Origin: Phytophthora colocasiae
Taxonomy: Eukaryota > Oomycota > Peronosporomycetes > Peronosporales > Peronosporaceae
Reading direction: 5' to 3'
DNA: 64,000 nucleotides
Assembly: GCA_018806915.1 (NCBI GenBank)
Contig: JAGKQI010000031.1
Location: forward strand, 744,001 to 808,000
Under the pieces are notes generated by a model that saw nothing but the letters and a program-made list of their open reading frames with translations, searched no databases and was not told where the DNA came from. Position 1 is the stretch's first letter. The number at the start of each line of letters is the position of its first letter. A program made the translations under genes and the position numbers. This document shows positions 9,342 to 19,636 of the stretch, piece after piece.

Positions 9342-12300
9342 CTAATTCTGCGTCGATGACCTCTGCTCACGTTTGTACCGACGCCAACGCAGCGAAAGGA
9401 AGACATAACCAATGAAGAAGTACAACACCGTATGTTCCAGCAAAATAACACTGTCACTTCGAGCGTTGCGGGAGTTGTCCATACTGTAGTGAGAAAGCAC
9501 TTCATCTCCAGAGTGGGCAATGCAGCCATCACCACCATACGAACCCGAGCCAGACGTGCCGAAGTCATAGCCATCACCCACAGTAGCGTCCGGCACGCTC
9601 CCACTTCCACTACCATTACTTCCACCACAAGGAAGGAAGAAGATACGACCCCAGAAGAGCTTCATCAGTGCTTCGTACCCGTATTTGACCGGAGAAATGT
9701 AGTGCAGCCAGATGAGGAAGTCCGGCACGTCGTCCACGTTGATCAAGAGGCCTCCGAAGACCACAAAGAGCAGCAACAACAGCACAAAAGTGATGAGCGC
9801 CACACGGACACGACGGAACAGTCCGAGCATCAACATCACCAGTCCAGCGGCACTCCAGCCAGCCAACCACATCACGAACTGCATGTAGATGAACAGTTTA
9901 AAGCCATGGCCGATTCCGATCAGTAGATACGCTGGAACGAACAGCAGAACAGAAAGCAATAGCATTGCCGGAAGCTCAGCGATGAGCTTAGTCAAGTACC
10001 AGCACACCATGAAGTATCCTCCAAATCGGTGTTCACGCTCAGCGACTGCCATTTCTTTCGGCAAGAACACGAAAGTTCTGTACGCGATCACCAGCATCTG
10101 CAGCACAATGAGGTAGAAGAAAGCACCGGCCCAGTTCTGAATGTCTCGCTGTTCGTCCAGGTCCAGTTGAAGGAAGATCAAGCCGAAAATCACTCCAAGA
10201 ACAACCATCCAGAACGCGTGCCAACCAAAGACAACACGGTAACGACTCAGACGCAGGAGGTGGCGACGGAACAGGAGTGAAAACTGACTGCAACAACCGA
10301 TACGATGCCGGTCACCACTCTCCACTGCCGGTTCTTCACTTTCCGTGATACACAACTCCGAATTGCGAGTAGACCAGGCTTCCTTGAACAGAATGACGGA
10401 GTTGGTTTCGCTCTCCTTGTCACGGACAGTCAGTTGACGAACGAAGTAGTCCACTGGCCTCATGTACTGCGGACACTGGTAGCCCAAGGACGCAAAGTAC
10501 GACACGGCTTCTCTCACTTTTCCGTGGTAGACAGCAGCTCCACCTGCGAGCAAGTAGAGCGAGTCGAACAGAGCGTAGACGTGGGAAGAAGGGTGAGCCA
10601 TTGACACAACCACAGTACGTCCTCCACGAGCAAGTTGACGTAGTTTGAGAACCACAAACTCCGACGCGTAGAAGTCCATTCCACACGTGGACTCTTCGAC
10701 TAGCAGCACCGACGGGTTGGTGAGTAATGCCGTTGCAACGGCTAGTAGCTTGGTGTCTGCAGGTGACAAGTACCGGATAAGCATGTGACGCTTATCAGTC
10801 AGCTCCAATTCGTCCAGAACCATCTCCACACGCTCGAATCCAGCGAAAACCAGTTCCGCCTGGAACTTCAAGTGTTCCTCCACCGTCAACGTCTCGTAGA
10901 ACAAATCGTCACGAACGACGTACGCAGAGCATTCCGAAACCTTTTGTGATGAGCTGACGACACCATTCAACGTCATTTTACCCTTCACACGCTTCTGCAG
11001 ACCCCCAAGACTCTCCAAAAGCGCTACGTTGGATTCATCCGAAGGTCCAGTGATGAGAACCAATTCACCAGACTTGGCAGATCCACTCGCATCATTGAGT
11101 ACAAGTTCCTTCTTCTCGGTTTTAAGGGATAAACTGCTCCATCCAAGTGTAATTGCAGGAGCATCACACGCTCCACCGCCGATACGTGGCGTCTCCACTT
11201 GAATGTAGTAGTTGTCTTTTTCAAGAACCCGCTGTGTACTGGTCCGAGTGGCAGCGTGTTTCTCACTGGTCGTAACGTTGGCAATTCGCTGGAGATTGCT
11301 ACCCAGTGAGCCCTTGAAACTCCAGTCGTATCTCCACTGCAAACCACTGATACGTTTGTTGGCCAGTATCATCAGGAACCAGAACGCGAAGAAGAAAAAG
11401 GCGAACCCAATCGCCAACAGGATCAAGGAATCACCGAGAGCTGAACGGTTTTCCATGCTGTAGTACTTCAGAACTCCTTCTCCAGTGAGCGCTACACAGC
11501 CTTCCAACGTCCAGTCACAGTCAATCGAGTCCACACGCTTCCAGAAAATCTTCATCATGGTTTCGTAGGCATATTTTACCGGAGAGATGTAGTGCAGCCA
11601 CACCAGCCAGTCCGGAATGTCTGTCACGTTGATAAACAGACCACCAAAAACCACAAAGAGCACCAACAGCACACTGTACATTATAAGAGCAAGTGTAACA
11701 TCACGGAAAACTCCAAGAGACAGGAATCCCAAGCCGATAGCGCTCCATCCAGCTAGAACTAGCACGATCTGCATGTACACGTAGACCTTGAAGCCGTGGC
11801 CGATCCCAACGAGTAGAAACACCGGCACAAACAGTACAATAGAGAGAATGATCAGAGCTGGAAGCTCCGCGATGATCTTGGTGAAGTACCAGCAGAGAAG
11901 ATGGTACCAACTTCCACGATACTCCTGTCGTTCGCGAAGAGCAATTGCTGTTTCTCGCGGCATAAAGACGAACGTCCGGTAGGCAGTGAACAGCAATTGG
12001 ATGACGATAATGTAGAAGAAAGAACCGGCGAAGTTCTGGATGCCGTGCTGGTTGTCCAAGTCCAATTGCAGGTAAACCAGTCCGAACACGACACCAATCA
12101 ACAGAGTAGTCAGTAGATGCCACCAGAACACGAATCCATAGCGTGACAGCCGTCGCACATGACGCATCCACAAAAGGCCCAATTGTCCGCAGCAACTCAT
12201 GTGGTAAAACCGGTTTTTCTGGTCGTAGTCGTCCACCACAGCATCTTCACTAGCTGCAGCAGCACGAGCTTCGTTCTCAGCGTAAACAGAAGCATTTCTG

Positions 12301-15300
12301 TCGCTCCATTCGCGTTGAAGTGTCTCGATTCGAGCCACAACAGCACCATCTTGACGATTTCCTCCAATTTGAAGCAGGAAATAATCCATAGGACTCATAA
12401 ACTCCGGACAAGAGTACCCGATCGTTGAGAAATAGGCCACAGCATCTGAAGCCTTGCCATCGTACACACAACAGGAGTTTGTCACCAGATACAGAACGTC
12501 GAACAACCCGTAGAAATGCGAGGAAGGATGATGCAGTGTCACTGCAACGGTTAACCCTTTCTCGAAAGCCAACCACCTCAACTTCGACACGATTTTCTCG
12601 GAACTGAAGGTATCCAAGCCATAGGTTGGTTCTTCCACTAGTAAAATGGATGGATTCGTCAGCAATGACGTGGCTAAAGCAAGCAACTTGCGCTCACCAG
12701 GAGTAATTCCAGTTAGAGAGACTCCTCCGCCGATCACCTTGTCCCTACAGTTAGAGAGCTCCAAGTCTTCAATCACCCGTTCCACACGTTCCAAGAGCAT
12801 TTCATCAGTATGAGTTCGACGCATCCGTAATTTTGCTTGATACAGAAGATGCTCGTAAACTGTCAGCGTCTCGAAGAACAGATCTTCACGCATGACGAAG
12901 GCCACGTAGCGGTTCATCTTCTCGTTCCACTTGCGGCCGTTAACCGTCACGTTCCCTTCCATAGCATCTTCGAAGCCAGCGAGACAGGATAACAGCGCAA
13001 GACTCTCATGCTTGGAAGGACCAGTGATAACCAAGAACTCCCCAGCCTTAACCGATCCGCTTACACCTTCCAATACAGGATAAAGGTCGTCTTTGCTCTT
13101 CAAGTGTAGGTTGCTCCAAGTAAGAGAGCAAGGCTTGACAGCATAACGTCCTTCTTCGCTATGAGAGCCAAGATGACGAGGACTAGCGACTGCAATATAG
13201 TGATCGTCCGCTTCAATATCAGGTTCGACGCCATCCATCAGCTCAGTCGTTCGACGTTCACTTTCCCGGATGAATTTCCCACTGGATTCGACTGGAACAT
13301 TGTTCGTCGGTGAATTACTCGATGAAATGCTCCTCCGAACAGTTTCAATCGCAACGGAATGCTCGACAGTTGCAACGGAGGCCACCACTGCAGCTTCTTG
13401 GGGTTCATTGGACCGCTGAGAAGCAGTTAGAGCGACTGCATCGTGGTAAATTTGTCCAGACTCGAACTCTTCCTCCACGACGGTGGTTTGCGTGGTTTCC
13501 GTCACTACCAGACCAGCAGCAGCACCTTTGGTGGTGTTATCGCCAACGCGGATCGGAGAGGGAGTGTTGGCACCCCAGAACTTCCAAATACTGCGTCCAG
13601 TCTTACGGTGCGGTACATCCGATTCTTCCGCTGTGATCACCACAGGGTGAGACGAGTCAACGGCTTCCACGTCGGCAAATCGGACTACTGCAGCAGTTTG
13701 GAGATCTTTGCTGGATTCAGAAGCCTCACTGGTTTCTAGCTGCACTGTTTCGGCAGGTGCCTTGTCTTCAAGAGTAGCAGCTGTGATCTTGTCGTTGTCG
13801 CTCTTCTGGGCTGCCGGTAGCTCCTCGCTGATGGCGGTAGACGCTCCAGGAGCAAAACTTGACACAGAATCAACCACAACTGTTTCGATTTGAGCATTCT
13901 GCTGTGTCTCCTCAACTTCTTCCGTCTTGGTTGATGGCACAATCACCTCGGAAGCCTCGTCCGGTTTGGCCGAGACAGTAACAGCGGCTACAGCAGGAAG
14001 AACAGCATCTGCACCGTGCAGAGCACGGGGCGAAGACGCATCCTCCTGCACGAAATCAACATCGCTCGTCTCCTTCTCAGCCTCACAAACTTCAGCATCA
14101 ACGGGTGCTGCTTTCTTGTCGCTGTCTTTTGGTTCGTCAGACTTCCCAAAGAAGCCCCAGAAACCTCCTCCAGCTTCCTTCGGCTGGTCTACTTCAACAG
14201 GCTTAGCCGAGGTCTCGGGAACGGAAATGTCACCTTCGGCTTGGACGGGGCGAGACTCAATAGACTCTGCCTCTGGGCTGGAAGCATTTGCGATGATGGC
14301 AGCACCAACAACCCCAGCGGCCACAGTCGGAATGACTGTGTTACCGGGTGGCAAATGAGCTCCAGACTCGACAGTGACATCTTCAGGAGAAGACTTCTGT
14401 TCATTGTTCGGAATGGATCGACACTCAACGACATCTTCCGATGCATCGACAATGTTGTCGGAAGGTGTTTGAATCTCACCTGATGACTCGATCACAGCTG
14501 TGCCAATGGTAAGAACAGGAGCCTTTTCTTCATCCGACCTTGGGGTCTCGAACGCGTCATTCTCCAGTGTAGGGGCTTGTCCTAGTTGCGGCTCTGCTAC
14601 AATAACGGTCTGGTTCGAAGTGGTTTCCACCTTTTCATCACGGGAAACAACCCGAGTCGTACCAGGAATCACGATCCGATCCGACACAGTGTAGCCACGA
14701 CTAGAGCCCCCACGACTGGAACCTCCAATGGATTCATCACCACTGACACTCCCTTCACTGTGGACGAAATCAGCGTCAATATCAAGTTCATCATCAGAGC
14801 TCGCGACACCCTTACGAGTGACCATGCGTCGTACAACTCGCTGCGGGGTCACCACTCGACGAGTAACAATCCGACGGCCCGAGCGTTGACTGGAGCTTAA
14901 CCCCCCACCTTCATACTGCATTTCCTCCTCTGATTCCGCTCCAGAGGAACTAGATCCAGTATTGTGTACTACCTTACGGCGAACAGGTGAGGCAACTACA
15001 CGACGCGTGACAACTCGACGGCTTGAATTTCCAGTTGAAGTGTCACTGGTGACGCTACTAACGCTACCGGTGAAGCTTCCATCACTCACGAGGTTTCCAC
15101 TGTCGCTTTCGATCACGTTTCCGTCAGTGTCCACTAGCTGCTCCACTCTCGTGCCATCTTTACGAACCAAGATACGTCGGATCACTCGACGAGTGACTTT
15201 CGTCGTGCTTTGTGTCTCAGAACCTTCAGTTGTGGTAGTATCAATCTTCAAGCCTCCGCTGGACTGACTGCCTTCAGTTGAGACGACGTTGCCGTCTGTG

Positions 15301-16406
15301 TCCAAGTACTGTACTTCTTCGTGCATCTGTCCATCAGCTCCAGTTCTTCGGACGATAACCCGTCGGGTTTTCTTGCCTGGGGTCACCGTACGAGTCACTA
15401 CAGTTGAAGAGCTAGGGATACTGTCGAAGTCATCACCTTCAGTCTTCACGACGTTTCCTTCGGCATCGAGGAACTGGATTTGCTCATAAACTTTACCGTC
15501 AGGTCCACTACGGCGCAAGGTACGGCGTGTAAGAGTCGAACGAATTGGAGTGGACGTCACCGAGCTCGTCGTTGAAGAAGTCGAGCTTTTACTTTCCACC
15601 ACATTCCCATCGGCATCTAAAAACTGTACTTCTTCATGAATTTGTCCATCAGCTCCAGTTCGACGGACGACAACGCGTCGTAGAGACTTTGCTGGGGTTG
15701 AAATCTGAACAACGGCCGACTTGTCCTCCGTTTCGGCGTTGAAAAAATTCCCACCTTGTTGGACAACTTGTCCATCAGCGTCCACATACTGCACTTGTTC
15801 ATGAACTTTTCCGTCTGCCCCCGTTTTGCGGATAACGACTCGACGCAGTGTCGTACGTGGTGAAGCAACGATCCGACGTGTCACCTTTGTGGATCGAGGC
15901 GACAACGGGACCATTGTGGTGGACGTTGAAATGGAAGGAACGGTTTTAACCACCAGGTTATTGAGTAACCCGTTGTCTTCTTCTCTAACTTTACTCACAC
16001 TCTCGTCGTCCGGCAACATCCCGTGCTTCTCAGTAGATGTTCCCATCAACCGTCGAGCGAGAGACTCTCGACTTGGAGACGATAGTCGCTTGGTCGGTTG
16101 CTTGGTCGTGTGGCTCACATACTGGACATCAGAAGTCCCCGCTTTCACAAAAGTATCTTCGGATGCAGGGGTTCCTGCATCGGAGAAGCCGTCGTACGAC
16201 GCTCCTTCTTCGAATGACGAGGCGGAAGTGGCCGATCCAGGGGTCATCAACTGTTTCTGTAGGAATTGACGCGTCCCAAGCCCTCCGAAACCCGCCGGAG
16301 AGCTTGCGTCATTGAGTCGGAGGTGCGGATTGCGCTTCAAGAGCACATTGCGAGCTGTCTGTGTGTTGGTACCGAGATCATCGGTGGATTGCGAATTGTC
16401 CGCCAT
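9342..16406 (-). CDS. ABCG-type full transporter with degenerate NBDs and long N-terminal extension
   Basis: A 2354-residue intronless protein. ATG 16406 (MADNSQST) is chosen because the frame upstream begins only with TTG. Residues 1-1100 are low-complexity, with five repeats of 'RR.(V/I)RRTGADG...EQVQ.LDADGNVV' (about 187-432), RRVVTRRVV runs and two Trp motifs (FWGFFG, WKFWG). Two white/ABCG-like halves follow, NBD-TMD-NBD-TMD. NBD1 (about 1107-1312) has GPSKHESL where GPSGSGKT is expected, ITPGE for the signature, and LLVEEPTYGLD for Walker B. NBD2 (about 1770-1960) has GPSDESNV, LSPAD and LLVEESTCGMD. The H-loops (HHPSS, AHPSS) persist. Both membrane domains look normal, with six or so helices each and the ABCG hallmark WLHYISPVKY.YE. 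A missing Walker A Lys in both sites predicts little or no ATP hydrolysis. The 7-kb open frame argues for a functional, selected gene. Confidence 0.92.
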   Translation of the reverse strand: MADNSQSTDDLGTNTQTARNVLLKRNPHLRLNDASSPAGFGGLGTRQFLQKQLMTPGSATSASSFEEGASYDGFSDAGTPASEDTFVKAGTSDVQYVSHTTKQPTKRLSSPSRESLARRLMGTSTEKHGMLPDDESVSKVREEDNGLLNNLVVKTVPSISTSTTMVPLSPRSTKVTRRIVASPRTTLRRVVIRKTGADGKVHEQVQYVDADGQVVQQGGNFFNAETEDKSAVVQISTPAKSLRRVVVRRTGADGQIHEEVQFLDADGNVVESKSSTSSTTSSVTSTPIRSTLTRRTLRRSGPDGKVYEQIQFLDAEGNVVKTEGDDFDSIPSSSTVVTRTVTPGKKTRRVIVRRTGADGQMHEEVQYLDTDGNVVSTEGSQSSGGLKIDTTTTEGSETQSTTKVTRRVIRRILVRKDGTRVEQLVDTDGNVIESDSGNLVSDGSFTGSVSSVTSDTSTGNSSRRVVTRRVVASPVRRKVVHNTGSSSSGAESEEEMQYEGGGLSSSQRSGRRIVTRRVVTPQRVVRRMVTRKGVASSDDELDIDADFVHSEGSVSGDESIGGSSRGGSSRGYTVSDRIVIPGTTRVVSRDEKVETTSNQTVIVAEPQLGQAPTLENDAFETPRSDEEKAPVLTIGTAVIESSGEIQTPSDNIVDASEDVVECRSIPNNEQKSSPEDVTVESGAHLPPGNTVIPTVAAGVVGAAIIANASSPEAESIESRPVQAEGDISVPETSAKPVEVDQPKEAGGGFWGFFGKSDEPKDSDKKAAPVDAEVCEAEKETSDVDFVQEDASSPRALHGADAVLPAVAAVTVSAKPDEASEVIVPSTKTEEVEETQQNAQIETVVVDSVSSFAPGASTAISEELPAAQKSDNDKITAATLEDKAPAETVQLETSEASESSKDLQTAAVVRFADVEAVDSSHPVVITAEESDVPHRKTGRSIWKFWGANTPSPIRVGDNTTKGAAAGLVVTETTQTTVVEEEFESGQIYHDAVALTASQRSNEPQEAAVVASVATVEHSVAIETVRRSISSSNSPTNNVPVESSGKFIRESERRTTELMDGVEPDIEADDHYIAVASPRHLGSHSEEGRYAVKPCSLTWSNLHLKSKDDLYPVLEGVSGSVKAGEFLVITGPSKHESLALLSCLAGFEDAMEGNVTVNGRKWNEKMNRYVAFVMREDLFFETLTVYEHLLYQAKLRMRRTHTDEMLLERVERVIEDLELSNCRDKVIGGGVSLTGITPGERKLLALATSLLTNPSILLVEEPTYGLDTFSSEKIVSKLRWLAFEKGLTVAVTLHHPSSHFYGLFDVLYLVTNSCCVYDGKASDAVAYFSTIGYSCPEFMSPMDYFLLQIGGNRQDGAVVARIETLQREWSDRNASVYAENEARAAAASEDAVVDDYDQKNRFYHMSCCGQLGLLWMRHVRRLSRYGFVFWWHLLTTLLIGVVFGLVYLQLDLDNQHGIQNFAGSFFYIIVIQLLFTAYRTFVFMPRETAIALRERQEYRGSWYHLLCWYFTKIIAELPALIILSIVLFVPVFLLVGIGHGFKVYVYMQIVLVLAGWSAIGLGFLSLGVFRDVTLALIMYSVLLVLFVVFGGLFINVTDIPDWLVWLHYISPVKYAYETMMKIFWKRVDSIDCDWTLEGCVALTGEGVLKYYSMENRSALGDSLILLAIGFAFFFFAFWFLMILANKRISGLQWRYDWSFKGSLGSNLQRIANVTTSEKHAATRTSTQRVLEKDNYYIQVETPRIGGGACDAPAITLGWSSLSLKTEKKELVLNDASGSAKSGELVLITGPSDESNVALLESLGGLQKRVKGKMTLNGVVSSSQKVSECSAYVVRDDLFYETLTVEEHLKFQAELVFAGFERVEMVLDELELTDKRHMLIRYLSPADTKLLAVATALLTNPSVLLVEESTCGMDFYASEFVVLKLRQLARGGRTVVVSMAHPSSHVYALFDSLYLLAGGAAVYHGKVREAVSYFASLGYQCPQYMRPVDYFVRQLTVRDKESETNSVILFKEAWSTRNSELCITESEEPAVESGDRHRIGCCSQFSLLFRRHLLRLSRYRVVFGWHAFWMVVLGVIFGLIFLQLDLDEQRDIQNWAGAFFYLIVLQMLVIAYRTFVFLPKEMAVAEREHRFGGYFMVCWYLTKLIAELPAMLLLSVLLFVPAYLLIGIGHGFKLFIYMQFVMWLAGWSAAGLVMLMLGLFRRVRVALITFVLLLLLFVVFGGLLINVDDVPDFLIWLHYISPVKYGYEALMKLFWGRIFFLPCGGSNGSGSGSVPDATVGDGYDFGTSGSGSYGGDGCIAHSGDEVLSHYSMDNSRNARSDSVILLEHTVLYFFIGYVFLSLRWRRYKREQRSSTQN

Positions 16407-16644
16407 GGTGTCCCCAAGAGAATAAAAACAAGGTGGCAATGCTGGGACTTGTGATGGCGACGGACTCTTTTCGGTAATGACAGTGCGTCCCTGGCTGGAA
16501 CTGCTCTCTATCGTTTGCAATTGGTGTCGTACTTCGCCATAGTTTGTAGCTGGACAGACGCAGGCGGATACTTGTTGCCTTTGAGCTCTTTGGACGGTGC
16601 TGACTCCCTAGAGTTCAGACCGGGCAGATGAGCCATCGGTGGTC

Positions 16645-16661
16645 GAAAATAAGAATGATCC
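16645..16661 (-). promoter_or_regulatory. Possible initiator element for the ABC gene
   Basis: Read on the minus strand, GGATCATTCTTATTTTC partly fits the oomycete Inr/flanking consensus. It lies about 240 bases upstream of the chosen ATG, so the 5' leader would be fairly long. It is weaker than the promoters at 8099 and 24304. Confidence 0.3.
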
Positions 16662-17359
16662 GATTTTGACCAATTGATAAAGAGTATAAATTTATTTTCA
16701 GCCAATAGAAAGCGTTAATAAAATAGATCTCTGAAGAGAAAATAGAGCGTACAACTGTCAAGGATGGCAAAAAGTATCCTTGTTACACTGTCGGCGCTCG
16801 ATAGAATTCCGCCACTCCTTTTTGCATAGAGTTTGGCTTGCGATCGAGAGGAAAGTGCGCGTTCGATGGATCGATTCGGGAGTTCTGATGGAGCTCCATC
16901 GAAAGTTAGCAACGAAACGATATTATCTCCTGTCCTGTCGAGTCTGTATGAGATCAAATTCGGAGTTGACGTTGCTCACAAACCTGCAGTCTGAGGCTAA
17001 GCATCCATCAAGTCGGCCACTACGCAGCTGTCCAGTGTGTGGACAGCGCGTCCAGATCGAGCCGAGGCCACGCCTTCGCACCCGCTCATTGCCACTCGCC
17101 TTTTTTGTGGCCTTTTTGGTGTCGATCCTGCACATCGAGACGGCATCTTTACTGGGCATCCCTGTCAACGGCTTCCAGACGCAAAATGTTTCCTCCTTGT
17201 CTCAACTTACCACGCCACTAGCCAGAGTGGTCAACGCAGTTGCTATTGTGATATGCAGCCCCACTTCAACGCGGACGTTCGGCATGAGCGGCTCAATTCT
17301 CAAAAATGAAAAATAGCCCTGTGTGGATTTTACTAGACGAGCCGACTTATTGACGAGCA
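16662..17359. other. Intergenic spacer, one doubtful ORF
   Basis: Upstream of the ABC gene. A plus-strand frame from ATG 16887 to 17316 could encode 143 residues with a CPVC motif and one hydrophobic stretch, but nothing identifies it, and an equally long minus-strand frame overlaps it. I do not call a gene. Confidence 0.3.
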
Positions 17360-17489
17360 CACGAAAATTTCATCGATGCAACGACAGCAACACGTTCCGT
17401 AGTACGGAGTCCGTAGTACACGAAATGTTCATCGATGCAACGACAGCAACACGTTCCGTAGTACGGAGTCCGTAGTACGGACTCCGTAC
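17360..17489. repeat. 59-bp tandem duplication ending in a 29-nt palindrome
   Basis: Two nearly identical 59-bp units (17360-17418 and 17419-17477) each contain ATCGATGCAACGACAGCAAC followed by CGTTCCGTAGTACGGAGTCC. The second unit runs into a perfect inverted repeat at 17461-17489: 14-nt arms (GTACGGAGTCCGTA and its complement) around one central G. I see no coding function. Confidence 0.8.
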
Positions 17490-18905
17490 CACGCGTGTCG
17501 GACCTTTTCGACAGCCGGAGGCGAATTCCTCGACCGTGGTCAACAGTAGCATCGGAAGTTCTACTGTGCCTTGGTACGTGCGTCTATCGAGGATGTCTGT
17601 GCGTTGCTCCACGTTCTTCTTACGGCTATGCTTCCAGCCGCATCGAGGGAAATTGCTTCTGCTTGGTTGTCTTACGCTGCATCTTTCGCTAACTGGCCGT
17701 TGTCTATGAACGATATTCGTTGTTTCGAAGTTCGAAGTCAATCAGTTGATCAAGAAGCTCAATTGATATTTTGTTTTTTTTTACAGATCTTGACCTCTGG
17801 AAGTTATTGCTCGGACAAATTTTGGATAAGAATAACGAGGAGACTCAATAGGCAAAGAAACACCAGAATCCGCTAAATAGTTAGTAAGTTAGTGAATTTC
17901 GCGCGACAAATATAATTGACGGCGAATGAGAGTGCGGATCTGGCGCTACACGTTCGCTACGAATAGTTTTGAACTTTTGCCATGAGGCGTGGGCGGGAGA
18001 TGATTTTGAGATGAAGTACGTGACCAAGAACTTTGAAGTATTTACTAATGTATAGCTATTTTCCTGAGTCAAGAAGTTCGTCGCCTTCTTTATCAAGATC
18101 TCATGGTTAAAAAATGCCAATTGTCCTATCAACAGTACAAACGTTAGTCTCACCTAGGGTGGTGGGAAAGAGGTCATGTAACAGTACAAACGTTAGAAAC
18201 CCCAGTTTTAATTTTAGAGAATCCTTTTGGAAAAGGTTTTCCAGTCCATTCCGACACTGCTTCTAAGCTTACTTTGCGGGACTGCAGGCAAGTACATTAG
18301 CATGCGGGTGGGTAGTGAAAAAAATTGCAGGTTTGCGGCATTTGGAGTTTTAACCTCTGTTTCTCCGTGACATTTTGGATAAATGGAGAGTTATAGTTTT
18401 ACTTCACGTCAATGTCAATGGAATCGAAAGCGTCGAGGTACGAGTTAATCGTTGGATCATTGAGTCCCGGTTAACTGGATCTGCAGCCTTCGAGGTTTGT
18501 CAAACGGATACTCATCGTCGCAGGCATTTCATGAACTTGCGCATATTCCTGAAGTCAGTAGTGAGACGAGTAACGACTTACCACGTGAAACACAAAAAAA
18601 GCAAGAATGGCGAGTTTTATTGTACATGTACAGGGTTAGCATAGTTCGTATATGTTGATCTTCGCAAAACACAATATGTTGAGGCGGTAGATTTCTGGTG
18701 CTGGTATTTCCAATATCGCCCGATACGATTCTTCGCGTCGCATTAGTGGATACAGATAATCAGGAAATAATGCGATATTAGTTTAAACAGTAAAGTGTTT
18801 CCTGAGTTTTACTTCTTAACGTCTTTTATTTCAACATTTGTCGGTAGCCCTAAAGCTGAAAATCTTGTTGTGACAATAGCGCTCAACTACATGTAGCAAG
18901 CTCTT
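17490..18905. other. Gene-free AT-rich stretch
   Basis: Only short, mutually overlapping ORFs without recognisable domains. A short direct repeat (AACAGTACAAACGTTAG) occurs near 18131 and 18181. Nothing else stands out. Confidence 0.4.
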
Positions 18906-19330
18906 TTACCACCATTCCTGCGGAGAACAGAGCGATAAACAGGAACGGCCCCACTCAACAACGTTTGGTCTTTCTTTCGGGTGTTTCTTCAGATATGACT
19001 GTACAACCTCGGTCGGGTTCGTGCCTACGAGTGGCTTAATCTTAATCAGATCAGGGTCTTGGTTTGCAAACCTACGCATCTCCGTTAATTTCGCTTGGCT
19101 CACTGGTCGACTCTTCTTCATCTTTGACAGCTTGGACATCGTTTTGGAGAGGGATTCTGCCTCTGGAGGCCTGTCACCGACTTCAGCTTCTCGAGGTTTG
19201 GCATCGACTTGGATAGTGATTTAAACTTGGAAGCATCAAAGTTGATCACTCTCTCTTCGTCTGACGCGTCGAACTTGGCAGTATCATCATCTCATGTGCC
19301 TGAAGCGTCTTTTGGAGCATAAGGAGCCAC
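18906..19330 (-). pseudogene. Broken small gene with an EER motif, possible effector relic
   Basis: Two reading frames give sensible, charged helical protein on either side of a frame change near 19150-19190. The upstream frame has an acidic stretch with SDEERVINFD and then KFKSLSKSMPNLEKLK (about 19180-19280), preceded by an in-frame stop. The downstream frame (ending at 18906) has MSKLSKMKK and EVVQSYLKKHPKE. The DEER motif after an acidic run and the basic, helical C-terminus are what decayed RxLR-class effectors look like, but no RxLR motif or signal peptide can be read, so family assignment is inference. Confidence 0.4.
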
Positions 19331-19636
19331 ATACAATGAACTAGAGGGCCTGTATAACGGTATTTCGGATGATGCACTTCGTAATGTTCTTCTTCAATAG
19401 AATATCTTCTTCTTTCATCTTTTTAAATAATTCATATAATATAGTTTTTCGAACTTTGCAAAAAAATTCACAGCAACATTTTTTCCAAATTACAGTTGCC
19501 AATGTCGATACCCCTTACAATGTTGCCCTTAACGATAAAGACGTAATGTTTCAAAGATCTGGGTAGCATTCTGTTTCCGTGTGCTTTTCGTGCTAAACTC
19601 CCTATTGGCACCGCATTTACCACTACTACATCCCTC

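Noticed and set aside
13310..16315. Many plus-strand ORFs across the ABC-transporter region
   Set aside because: They are antisense shadows of the GC-balanced repeat-bearing extension; the minus-strand frame is continuous and has clear domains.
9342..16406. ABC gene being a decaying pseudogene
   Set aside because: 2354 codons without a stop or frameshift and conserved membrane domains argue for selection, although selection was not measured.
16887..17316. 143-codon plus-strand ORF with a CPVC motif and a hydrophobic run
   Set aside because: No promoter, no recognisable domain, and an overlapping minus-strand frame of similar length.
17360..17489. Possible CRISPR-like array or Helitron 3' end
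   Set aside because: Only two units with no spacers, and the palindrome is not followed by the CTRR end of a Helitron; in a eukaryotic setting a plain tandem duplication is simpler.
18906..19139. Crinkler-type effector
   Set aside because: No LFLAK or HVLVVVP motif is present.
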